This document shows positions 51,059 to 58,355 of a stretch of 64,000 nucleotides of DNA, in pieces. The position numbers were made by a program, and so were the translations under genes. The number at the start of each line of letters is the position of its first letter. Position 1 is the stretch's first letter. The notes under the pieces are model-generated. The model was not told the DNA's origin. It made no database searches and was given only the letters and a program-made list of their open reading frames with translations. The stretch comes from RI-242 sp038246255. GTDB taxonomy: Bacteria; Planctomycetota; UBA1135; GCA-002686595. The DNA lies in the NCBI GenBank assembly GCA_038246255.1, contig JBBRWC010000005.1, forward strand, positions 1-64,000, in the 5' to 3' direction.

Positions 51059-52852
51059 TCACAGCTTGCGCGAGCGGTGGAGCACGTCTTCGAGCGTCGC
51101 GACCGTGCCGTCGCGTTCGGCGTCGTCGAGGTCGAGGATGTCCTGGAGCGCGATGCCGATGTGGGGGATGTACTTTTCGATGAAGCTGCGTTTTGAGAAC
51201 TCGGACTGCAGCTTTTTGCCCTTGCGGATGTAGGTGCCCAGCTTGCGACCGCATTCCTGAAGCCCGAGCCGCACTTCCTTGACGATTTCCTCGTAGGACG
51301 CGATCGCCTCCTTCGATTCGGAGGTGAACGGCACCCACACGCTGGCGATGTGCACGAGCAGCGCCATCGGACCGATGGGCAGCGCGCCGCGCGGGTGCTG
51401 CAGGCCGTAGCTGCGCCAGTTGGTCTGCGTGATGGCCTTGGTGATCGAACACGCGGACTGTTGGTGCAAGAGCGGAACGCGGTTCGCGAAGCGCAACACG
51501 CGCACGGGTTCGTCCGCGCCCGCGACCAGATCTTCGGTGGCGATCTGAGCCTTGGTTTTTTTGATGCGGCCCTCTTCGGTCAACTCGAGGCCCACACCCC
51601 CCGGTTTGCCGTACGCGATGCCCACCTCGACCTGGAACGGATTGCCGCGGTACACGGCCGGCGGGCGGGTGATCGCAGCATAGAAGTCCGCTTCGATCTC
51701 CTTCTTGAGCCCGGCGAGGACCAATGCTTCGCCGATCGGCGCGATGCAGTCGGTGGACGGCGCCATGATGCGCGTCTTTTGGATCGCTTCATGCAGCGCG
51801 CTGGCTTCCTCGCGCGCGATGCGTGTCGGGTAGCTCTTGTCGGAGAGGCCTTTGCCCGCGGCAGCGATGATGTCCTTCGCGACCTTAGGACCGACGCGGC
51901 TGAACTCTTCCTGAAGGAACGCCACGAGACTTTTGGCCTCGGTGTTTTTCAGCATGTTGATCAGCATGCCGAGCTCGACCCCGTGGGGGTGCGGCTTGAT
52001 TTCGATCGTCTCCGGCGGAAGTTCGTTCGACACACGCGCGTAGCTGACCTTCTCGGCGCCCGGGTCGGTGTAGTGGAGCGTGAGGTGCGGGTTCGCGATG
52101 GCCGTCTGCTTCAGGTACATGTCGACCGAGCGCAGCCCCTTTTGGTACTTCGCCTCGAGCTCGAGCTCGACACGCGTCCCGGAGCCGTGGTCCCACTGGA
52201 TTTCTTGCTCGCGGTGGATCTCCGGACGGTTTTTCGCGGTGTCGATCGACAGCACGAATTCGCGCGCGCGCGCCCCTTTGCCGGGCCGCGACAGGATGCG
52301 CATCGGCTTGCCCGTCGTCAGTTGGCCGTACATGCCCGCCGCCGCGATGCCGATGCCCTGCTGGCCGCGTGTTTGGCTCAGCTTGTGGAACTTCGAGCCG
52401 TAGAGGAGCTTGCCGAAGATCTTGCCCACCTGGTCCTTGATGATGCCCGGTCCGTTGTCCTCGACGGCAATGCGGAAGCGGCTCTCGTTTTCGGTCGGCG
52501 TGATCTCGACCGAAATCTCAGGCAGGACCCCCGCTTCCTCGCAGGCGTCCAGGCTGTTGTCGACGGCTTCCTTGATTGCCGTCAGGAGCGCCTTGAGCGG
52601 CGAGTCAAAGCCCAACAGGTGGCGGTTTTTCGTGAAAAACTCCGCGACGGAGATCTCGCGCTGCCGTTCCGCGAGCTGCTCTGCGTTTGCGCCGCGGCGT
52701 GGGCTCTCCTTGGTGGCACCCCCGGACGCCGCCGGCGTGCTCGCAGCGTCCGACGCAGGAGTGGATTGTTTCTTCGCGGACCGTGTGCGGCGCGTGGTGG
52801 AAGGCGCGGTGCCCTCGGGCGCGGCGGAGTCGAACAAACCAGGACTGGTCAC
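51059..52852 (-). CDS. top6B: DNA topoisomerase VI subunit B
   Basis: GHKL ATPase subunit that clamps and drives strand passage. About 597 residues from a GTG at 52852. The N box is KEAVDNSLDACEEAG near 95-108, the G1 box VEDNGPGI near 130-137, and the G2 box TRGQQGIGIAAAGMYGQ near 161-177. A helix-two-turn-helix and the transducer follow, with HIASVWVPFTSESKEAI and the QTNWRSYGLQHPRGALPIGPMA segment typical of this subunit. Residues 1-60 are a Ser/Thr/Ala/Pro-rich basic tail. The frame is open further up to 53008 through a GC repeat, but that part is not conserved. Confidence 0.93.
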   Translation of the reverse strand: MTSPGLFDSAAPEGTAPSTTRRTRSAKKQSTPASDAASTPAASGGATKESPRRGANAEQLAERQREISVAEFFTKNRHLLGFDSPLKALLTAIKEAVDNSLDACEEAGVLPEISVEITPTENESRFRIAVEDNGPGIIKDQVGKIFGKLLYGSKFHKLSQTRGQQGIGIAAAGMYGQLTTGKPMRILSRPGKGARAREFVLSIDTAKNRPEIHREQEIQWDHGSGTRVELELEAKYQKGLRSVDMYLKQTAIANPHLTLHYTDPGAEKVSYARVSNELPPETIEIKPHPHGVELGMLINMLKNTEAKSLVAFLQEEFSRVGPKVAKDIIAAAGKGLSDKSYPTRIAREEASALHEAIQKTRIMAPSTDCIAPIGEALVLAGLKKEIEADFYAAITRPPAVYRGNPFQVEVGIAYGKPGGVGLELTEEGRIKKTKAQIATEDLVAGADEPVRVLRFANRVPLLHQQSACSITKAITQTNWRSYGLQHPRGALPIGPMALLVHIASVWVPFTSESKEAIASYEEIVKEVRLGLQECGRKLGTYIRKGKKLQSEFSKRSFIEKYIPHIGIALQDILDLDDAERDGTVATLEDVLHRSRKL

Positions 52853-52957
52853 GGGCGGTTTTGGGAGCAAAGGATGGGGCGTTCGAGATCGAAGATGCGT
52901 TCTAAGGGGTGCGGGTGCACGCACCCAAGGCCGGTTGTAGGGACGCGCGCCAGTCGC

Positions 52958-53002
52958 GGGACCCGCGGCGCCGGGACCCGCGGCGCCGGGACCCGCGGCG
53001 CA
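52958..53002. repeat. 15-bp tandem repeat, three copies, upstream of top6B
   Basis: Units of GGGACCCGCGGCGCC, the last ending in A. It lies about 105 bases upstream of the chosen top6B start. If a farther start were used it would encode Ala-Gly-Pro-Gly repeats. Confidence 0.88.
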
Positions 53003-53037
53003 ATGCACCAGCGTAAGCGAAAGGCCTAACCCTTCCG

Positions 53038-54141
53038 TCAGTCCGAAGGCGTGGCCGCGGGCGCGGCGCTCGACGCCGTTCCAGGCGCCGCTCGGGGCGC
53101 CTTCTGCGATGCCTTCTGCGTTACGCCGCGGCCGCGCACGACGAACAGGTACTCGGTGTTGGCAAGCCGTCCCACGCGACCCACGGGCACACCCTGCGGG
53201 CTGTGGATGCCGATGCGCGCACCGACGTAGCGGGGCTGGGCCAGCGCAGCGATCGCGACCGTCCCGCGCGGCTCAAGCAGCGCCGCCACCGTCTCGCGAT
53301 CGAGGAAACCCTCGTCGCTGAACGAAACGACGAGGTGCGGAGCGCGTACGGCGTCGATCAGCTCGCCCAACGCGGCCGCCGCGGCGGTGCGCGAGTTGAA
53401 GCGGCTCTTGCGCTCGCGCACGTCGGCGCGCGTGCGCGCGACACCGGACCCCGGGGGTTCGTCCCAGCGCACGAGTGTGTCCCACACCTGGTAGTTTCCG
53501 AGGTAACTGGGTTGGTTGTACGGCGGATCGAGGTACGCAACGTCCGCCACCTGCGTGCGGGCCGCGTCCAGCGCATCTCCCTCGAGGGCGATGCCCGCGC
53601 CCGCACCCAACTGTGGCATGCGCAGCTCGAAGGGTCGCAGTGCCCGCGGCGCCCAGCTCTTCAGATAGGCCATCTGGACACCCACGGTTGAATCGACGCG
53701 GTCTGCGGCCTCCATTAGGGCCGTGAGCAGGACGGCTTCGAGGTCGGTGTCGTAGCCTCGAGCGGCGATCCGCTCGCGGGCGCCTTCGATGCGCGCCGCG
53801 TTGTCCGGATGGAAGTAGCGCGCTTCGACGGCGTAGCGCTGGGTGAACCAACCCGCGCGGGGGGGCGCGGTGCGCAGGTCCGCGAGGGCCGCCGCGGCGC
53901 GCTCCGCGAGGTCCGGGCCATCCGCGCACACATAACAGCGCGCGAGGACGACCGCAAAACGCGCCGAATCGTTGGCGATGACCCGGTACCCGCGTGCCCT
54001 GAGGCCCTGGCCGACCCGGGCCGTGCCGCTGAAGAGATCGAGGACCGTCGCGCCGCCGGGACCGTCCGGCGGGACGAGTCCTTCGATCGCCCCGAGGATC
54101 GCGGGGAGGATGCGTCGTTTTGAGCCCAGGTACTTGATCAA
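53038..54141 (-). CDS. D12-class adenine-specific DNA methyltransferase
   Basis: Methylates the N6 of adenine in a target DNA sequence. From a TTG at 54141 the protein starts MIKYLGSKRRILP, the usual beginning for this class. VLDLFSGTARVGQGL is the SAM-binding motif and VAYLDPPYNQPSYLGNYQVWDTL carries the DPPY catalytic motif. AGGGA lies nine bases before the TTG. No restriction enzyme gene is adjacent, so it may be an orphan. The C-terminal 30 residues are Ala/Pro-rich. A longer frame upstream has no methylase features. Confidence 0.82.
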   Translation of the reverse strand: MIKYLGSKRRILPAILGAIEGLVPPDGPGGATVLDLFSGTARVGQGLRARGYRVIANDSARFAVVLARCYVCADGPDLAERAAAALADLRTAPPRAGWFTQRYAVEARYFHPDNAARIEGARERIAARGYDTDLEAVLLTALMEAADRVDSTVGVQMAYLKSWAPRALRPFELRMPQLGAGAGIALEGDALDAARTQVADVAYLDPPYNQPSYLGNYQVWDTLVRWDEPPGSGVARTRADVRERKSRFNSRTAAAAALGELIDAVRAPHLVVSFSDEGFLDRETVAALLEPRGTVAIAALAQPRYVGARIGIHSPQGVPVGRVGRLANTEYLFVVRGRGVTQKASQKAPRAAPGTASSAAPAATPSD

Positions 54142-54170
54142 GCGCGGGTCCCTGGCGTGCGCCGCCGTGC

Positions 54171-54365
54171 TCAGGACAATAGGCGAGTGGCAAGCCAGCC
54201 CAGCCCCAGCGCGAAGAGCATCAGCGGAGGCTTCGACGTCAAGCATCCCGCGGTGAGGTAGCGGCGCTGGAGCGATCCGCCGCAGTCCGGGCACATCCGC
54301 GGAACGGGCTTGGTCAGCTCCACCTTGCAGTGGGGACAGCGATCGAGGTTGAGGATGCGGGTCAT
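54171..54365 (-). CDS. Small zinc-ribbon membrane protein
   Basis: A 64-residue protein: MTRILNLDRCPHCKVEL and MCPDCGGSLQRRYLTAG form a two-CXXC zinc ribbon, followed by one hydrophobic helix (LMLFALGLGWLATRLL) at the C-terminus. Zinc ribbons joined to a membrane anchor are common in planctomycetes and have unknown roles. The ATG at 54365 follows mqnA by about 60 bases and precedes the adenine methylase gene by 29 bases. Confidence 0.72.
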   Translation of the reverse strand: MTRILNLDRCPHCKVELTKPVPRMCPDCGGSLQRRYLTAGCLTSKPPLMLFALGLGWLATRLLS

Positions 54366-54426
54366 GGGGCGAGGGGGCGCACTGTAACGTTCGCCCGGGA
54401 CCAGACGGATCCGCGCGCCGGGGCCG

Positions 54427-55320
54427 TCACCCAAAGATCGGTTCCAAGTCCCCGTCGCAAAGGCCGTGGGCGGCGGCGCGATCGCGCCACGCGGTGAGGC
54501 TCGCACCCAGCCGCGCGCCCGGCTCGTACGCGCACTCCTCCAGCAGATAATGCAGGAGCGCTCCCTCGGGCAGCCCCGTTGCGCGGGCCGCGTTGCGCGC
54601 CAGGGCAGGCGCCGCCGCCCGCCCGCGCTCCCGCGCGCGCTCGAACGCGCCGCGCCAGGGCCCAAGGTCGACACCCGGCGCGGAGATCCAAAGCGCGAAG
54701 ACGAAGGGCAGGCCGGTGTGTGCGCGCCACGCCTCGGACGGGTTCCAGGCCGGCGGGGGATTCGCGGCAAACGTCTCGCGCAGCGCGCGGTCGCCAATGC
54801 GCAGCCACGCGTCCGCCTCGGCGTCCCGGGGATCGACCCCATCCGGCGGCTCGGCGAACTGCGGTTGTGCGCCGTGCACGTCGGCGAGCAGGACCTGGAC
54901 GAGCGCGGCCGAGGTGCGACTGGCGGGGTCGAGGGCGACGCGTTCGAGGGTTTCAACGGGGCGGCGCAGGAAAAGTTGCACGCTCGACACTCGCCCCTCG
55001 CCAAACACCGCGTAACCGTTGAGGTAGCCGTAACCGGGCCGGCGGAAGAGTTCGATCGAGCTCACCAGCGCGACATCCAGATTGCCGGCGCGCAGGCCCT
55101 CGACGAGCTGGGACGGCGGCCGCCGGACGAGGTTCACACCCGGCTCGTCCTCGAGCCCCAGGTCGAGGGGGCGCCCGACGAGGTAGGGCACGCTTCCCAC
55201 ACGCAGGGTGGAGCCGGCACGCAGGGTGGGCGCTCCAACCCGATCAGCCCCGCGTTGGTTACCATCACCGCCAGTGGGGGGACGCTCCGCGCCTTCCAGC
55301 CCCTCGCTCACACCCACCAT
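54427..55320 (-). CDS. mqnA: Chorismate dehydratase (menaquinone, futalosine route)
   Basis: Converts chorismate to 3-enolpyruvoylbenzoate, the first futalosine-pathway step. The periplasmic-binding-protein-like fold is seen in RVGSVPYLVGRPL near the start, VRRPPSQLVEGLRAGNLDVALVSSIE with the conserved Ser-Ser, and LPFVFALWISAPG. About 298 residues from the ATG at 55320, which overlaps the divergent small gene's ATG by two bases. The first 35 residues look unstructured, and a GTG at 55200 would start closer to the fold. mqnE lies 8 kb away. Confidence 0.82.
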   Translation of the reverse strand: MVGVSEGLEGAERPPTGGDGNQRGADRVGAPTLRAGSTLRVGSVPYLVGRPLDLGLEDEPGVNLVRRPPSQLVEGLRAGNLDVALVSSIELFRRPGYGYLNGYAVFGEGRVSSVQLFLRRPVETLERVALDPASRTSAALVQVLLADVHGAQPQFAEPPDGVDPRDAEADAWLRIGDRALRETFAANPPPAWNPSEAWRAHTGLPFVFALWISAPGVDLGPWRGAFERARERGRAAAPALARNAARATGLPEGALLHYLLEECAYEPGARLGASLTAWRDRAAAHGLCDGDLEPIFG

Positions 55321-55564
55321 GTCCAATCAAGCCCTCGCCCGGGAAACCGCCGCGGAGATCCTCGAGATCCTCGTGAACCACTTCATGCTCAAACCGGGCG
55401 ATGTGCAACTCGTCGGCGTGTTCTTGCGTGTGTGGCAGGGGCGCGGCCACGATGAAGATGCCTTCGCGCCGGGACTCGAGCACGCGGAGGCCGAAGGCTG
55501 GGTGCGGTCCGTGCCGGGCGGTGAATCCTTCGAGCTGACCCAAGCCGGGTTCGACTTCGTCTGA
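55319..55564 (+). CDS. Small hypothetical protein, possibly winged-helix-like
   Basis: An 81-residue acidic protein. ALARETAAEILEILVNHFML suggests an N-terminal helix pair, and GLEHAEAEGWVRSVPGGESFELTQAGFDFV looks like a wing-type end (helix, strand, then E-L-T-Q-x-G as in many small winged-helix proteins). It has no catalytic motif and no signal peptide. It begins with an ATG at 55319 and reads away from mqnA, sharing two start bases. Confidence 0.55.
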   Translation: MSNQALARETAAEILEILVNHFMLKPGDVQLVGVFLRVWQGRGHDEDAFAPGLEHAEAEGWVRSVPGGESFELTQAGFDFV

Positions 55565-55614
55565 TCCGCGCGGGTAGACAGGCGCGGTAGGGGCGCGCGA
55601 CACTCCCGCCCCCC

Positions 55615-56541
55615 ATGCGACCCGCCCATTTTGAGTTTCAGCCGCTCGCGGGCCACGGCCTCGTGGATTCAGGGGGCGGCGAGAAGCTCGAGCGTTTTGG
55701 GGCCGCCCTGTTGCGCCGGCCTGAACCCCAGGCCCTGTGGCGCCCGCGCCTTCCCGCGGCGGACTGGGAGCGCGCCGACCTCGTTTTCGAGCGCGAAACC
55801 GATCGCGGTGGGACCTGGCGGGTGCGCCCCGGGTCGCCGAACCTGGTGCAAGGGCGCGATCCCGCGTGGACGATCGAAGTGGGGCCCGCGACCCTTTGGA
55901 TCCGCCCGACGCCGTTCAAACACGTGGGTATTTTCCCCGAGCAGGCCGCGAATTGGCGGGTGCTCGAGCGCCTGTCGACGCGCGGGGCTGGCGGCGAGCC
56001 ACTGCGGCTGCTCAACCTTTTTGGCTACACCGGCGCGGCCAGCGTGCTCGCCGCGCTCCACGGATGCCGCGTGACGCATGTCGACGCGTCCCGGCTCGCC
56101 CTCGATGGCTGCCGCCAGAACGCCGTTGCGTCCGGTGTGCCCGACGGGCGGCTGCGGTACGTGCTCGAGGACGCGCTGGTGTTCGCGCGGCGCGAGGTTC
56201 GCCGTGGCGCAAAGTATTCGATCGTGCTGCTCGATCCGCCGCATTACGGCCGCGGTCCGAAGGGGCAAAAGTGGCAGCTCGAGGAGCATCTTGCGGAGCT
56301 CGTCGAGCTTGCGGGAGCGCTCAGTGCCGAACGTGCGCTGATCGTGCTTTCGACCTACGCGGTGGGGCATTCGCCGCTCGCCTTCGCGAACCTACTGGAT
56401 GCGCTGGAGGGCGGTGAAACGGCCGCGGGGGAGCTCGTGCTCGTCGAAGAATCCCGCGCGGGACTGCCCGCGCGGAGCCTGTCCCAGGGGTTTTGCGCGC
56501 GCTGGTGGCGCGGTTTCGAGCCCGCCGACATCCTCCCGTGA
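55615..56541 (+). CDS. RlmI-like rRNA methyltransferase (class I SAM)
   Basis: A 308-residue protein of the COG1092/RlmI type, in which SAM is used to methylate 23S rRNA bases. LLNLFGYTGAASVLAALHG is the SAM-binding motif I, VTHVDASRLALDGCRQN motif II, and IVLLDPPHYGRGPKGQKWQLE the D-P-P-x-F/Y catalytic loop. It lacks the N-terminal PUA domain of E. coli RlmI, so the target may differ. Its stop overlaps the next gene as GTGA. Confidence 0.82.
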   Translation: MRPAHFEFQPLAGHGLVDSGGGEKLERFGAALLRRPEPQALWRPRLPAADWERADLVFERETDRGGTWRVRPGSPNLVQGRDPAWTIEVGPATLWIRPTPFKHVGIFPEQAANWRVLERLSTRGAGGEPLRLLNLFGYTGAASVLAALHGCRVTHVDASRLALDGCRQNAVASGVPDGRLRYVLEDALVFARREVRRGAKYSIVLLDPPHYGRGPKGQKWQLEEHLAELVELAGALSAERALIVLSTYAVGHSPLAFANLLDALEGGETAAGELVLVEESRAGLPARSLSQGFCARWWRGFEPADILP

Positions 56542-57299
56542 ACGCCGGGCCGCAGTTCCCTGCGCCGGCGGGCGCTGGCCTCGTCGTGGTGTACGTGGAC
56601 AACCACATGCTTGTTGTCGACAAGCCGGCGGGGATGCTGAGCGTGCCCGATGTTGGCGGCGAAACGAGTGCGCTCGATGTCGCGAAGGTGTGGGTCAAAG
56701 CGGCATTCGACAAGCCCGGCGACGTGTTCCTCGGCGTCGTCCACCGGCTCGACCGTCCGGTGTCTGGCCTGCTGATCTTCGGACGCACCAGTAAGGGCGC
56801 GGCTCGGCTGAGCGCGTCCCTGCGCGACGGCGCGCTCTCAAAAACGTACCTTGCCGTCGTTGCCCCGTGGAGCGCTCCCGACGACGGTGAGGTGCTTCAC
56901 CATTTGGTCAAGGACGAGCGCACCAATCGAGTGCGCTGGAGCGCTCGAGCTTCCGCGGGGTCGAAACTTGCCCACTCGCGCTTCCGTGTGATCGCACGCA
57001 CGCAGGACCGGGTGCTACTCGCGCTCGAGGCCGTGACCGGACGTCCGCACCAGCTGCGCGCCGCGGCGGCTTCCCTCGGCCACCCGCTGCTCGGCGACCT
57101 CAAGTACGGCGCACCCAAGGCGCTCTCGGACGGACAAATCGCGCTGCACGCCGTGCACCTTCGTGTTCCGCATCCGACGCAGCCGCGGACCCTCGAATTC
57201 ACGCGCGCGCCGACCCGGCCGGTGTTCCAAGCGCATTGGACACCCCACGCCCAGGTGTCGGCGCTGGAGCGTTCGTGGATCTCCTCGGACCTGGGTTAA
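56538..57299 (+). CDS. RluA-family pseudouridine synthase
   Basis: Isomerises uridine in rRNA or tRNA. The 253-residue protein has VVDKPAGMLSVP near residue 26, GVVHRLDRPVSGLLIFGRT (the catalytic Asp in HRLD) near 75, KTYLAVV, TGRPHQLRAAAASLGHPLLGD, and LHAVHLRVPHP. The canonical HRLDxxTSG is HRLDRPVSG here, a small change. There is no S4 domain. The GTG at 56538 overlaps the upstream stop, so it is co-transcribed with the methyltransferase. Confidence 0.9.
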   Translation: MNAGPQFPAPAGAGLVVVYVDNHMLVVDKPAGMLSVPDVGGETSALDVAKVWVKAAFDKPGDVFLGVVHRLDRPVSGLLIFGRTSKGAARLSASLRDGALSKTYLAVVAPWSAPDDGEVLHHLVKDERTNRVRWSARASAGSKLAHSRFRVIARTQDRVLLALEAVTGRPHQLRAAAASLGHPLLGDLKYGAPKALSDGQIALHAVHLRVPHPTQPRTLEFTRAPTRPVFQAHWTPHAQVSALERSWISSDLG

Positions 57300-57312
57300 G
57301 GTAAGCGCTTGC

Positions 57313-57372
57313 GTGCACTCAAGGCACGTGCACTCAAGGCCCGTGCACTCACGGCCCGCTCACTCACGACCC
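57313..57372. repeat. 15-bp tandem repeat, four copies, upstream of a lipoprotein gene
   Basis: Units of GTGCACTCAAGGCCC with increasing differences in the third and fourth copies. It ends five bases before the ATG at 57378, so it occupies the ribosome-binding region or would encode Ala-Leu-Lys-Ala-Arg repeats if an upstream start were used. Confidence 0.88.
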
Positions 57373-57377
57373 TCGCC

Positions 57378-58103
57378 ATGCAGCGATCCAGCCTGCTCCT
57401 TCTCGCACTCCTCGCGGCCTGCTCCGCACCCGCGGAACGCGGGATTGCGCCGGCCGACGCGCAGGCGACCGCACTCACCTTGAGTGTCGCGCCGGGCATC
57501 AACGACACCTACCTTGATCCGACCCTCGACGTGGACGGACTTGTGGAGCGCTTCGAGGGCGAAAGCCGCGAGGTTTATGTGCACCGCGAGCGGATCGCCG
57601 AGTGGACGGGCCTGTGCGACGGCATGCGTGTCGCGGACATCGGCGCGGGCACGGGACTGTTCACCGTGCCCTTCGCGCAGCGTGTGGGCGACGAAGGCAA
57701 GGTGTTTGCCGTCGAGATCGCGCCGCGGCTCGTCGAACACCTGGAGTCCGTCGCACGCGCCAAAGGAATGACGCAAGTGCAGGTGGTGGAGGGGGGTGAG
57801 CGCGACGTACGCCTGCCCGACCACAGTGTGCAGGTTGCGTTTGTGTGCGACACCTACCACCACTTCGAGTATCCGGCCGAAACGCTGCGCTCCATCCACC
57901 GCGCGATCGTGCCGAACGGCGAGCTTTTGATCATCGACTTCGAGCGCATCGAAGGAGTGACGCGGCCCTGGATCCTCGGCCACGTGCGCGCCGGTCGCGA
58001 AGTCGTGATCGCGGAGATTGAAGCGGCGGGCTTCAAGCTCACGGACCAGGCGTCGATCCCGGGCCTCGTCGAGAACTACGCGCTGCGCTTCCGCCGCCTC
58101 TAG
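57378..58103 (+). CDS. Lipoprotein with class I SAM methyltransferase fold
   Basis: About 241 residues. The N-terminus is a lipoprotein signal (SSLLLLALLAACSAP, lipobox LAAC at about residue 15). The rest is a Rossmann methyltransferase: VADIGAGTGLFTVPFAQ is motif I, VFAVEIAPRLVEHLE motif II, and VQVAFVCDTYHHFEYP plus a carboxy strand IDFERIEG complete the fold. A methyltransferase outside the cytoplasm would lack SAM, so either it stays inside or the domain has another use. Such lipoprotein methyltransferases occur in planctomycete genomes. The stop codon forms part of a palindrome. Confidence 0.75.
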   Translation: MQRSSLLLLALLAACSAPAERGIAPADAQATALTLSVAPGINDTYLDPTLDVDGLVERFEGESREVYVHRERIAEWTGLCDGMRVADIGAGTGLFTVPFAQRVGDEGKVFAVEIAPRLVEHLESVARAKGMTQVQVVEGGERDVRLPDHSVQVAFVCDTYHHFEYPAETLRSIHRAIVPNGELLIIDFERIEGVTRPWILGHVRAGREVVIAEIEAAGFKLTDQASIPGLVENYALRFRRL

Positions 58104-58112
58104 CCCGGGCTA
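58101..58112. repeat. Palindrome TAGCCCGGGCTA
   Basis: A perfect 12-bp palindrome that includes the TAG stop of the lipoprotein methyltransferase gene. The same 12-mer is at 40740-40751 and its 10-bp core is at 58293-58302. Confidence 0.7.
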
Positions 58113-58145
58113 TTCACCCGCTTTGCGATCGGACGGCCCAACCGG

Positions 58146-58163
58146 CGGCCTTCGGCCGTCTTT
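58146..58163 (+). terminator. Probable terminator after the lipoprotein methyltransferase gene
   Basis: CGGCC and GGCCG pair around TTC and are followed by TCTTTC, 43 bases after the stop. The T-run is short, so this is a moderate call. Confidence 0.5.
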
Positions 58164-58300
58164 CGCCCTCGGGCGGCACTTTGCGACCTCGGGCGTCCCT
58201 CGTTGACCTGTTCAAGGTCGACTGCGGGTCCCGCGGCCGCAAAGCACCGCCAGGCGACGACTTGGGCTCGTCTGCTCGAAAACTTGATGAACAGCCCGGG

Positions 58301-58340
58301 CTAGCAGCCTGTCGGGGTCCTCGCGTCGCGAGGCTGCTAG
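58301..58340. terminator. Inverted repeat after the AbgT transporter gene
   Basis: CTAGCAGCCT and AGGCTGCTAG form a 10-bp stem around a 20-base loop, 16 bases downstream of the AbgT stop on the minus strand. The surrounding 58104-58355 interval has no gene and contains several GC-rich short palindromes. Confidence 0.55.
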
Positions 58341-58355
58341 CCCGTGAGCGCGGGA

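Noticed and set aside
52853..53008. N-terminal extension of topo VI B to 53008
   Set aside because: It consists of a GC tandem repeat and Pro/Arg-rich sequence absent from the family; the GTG at 52852 fits better.
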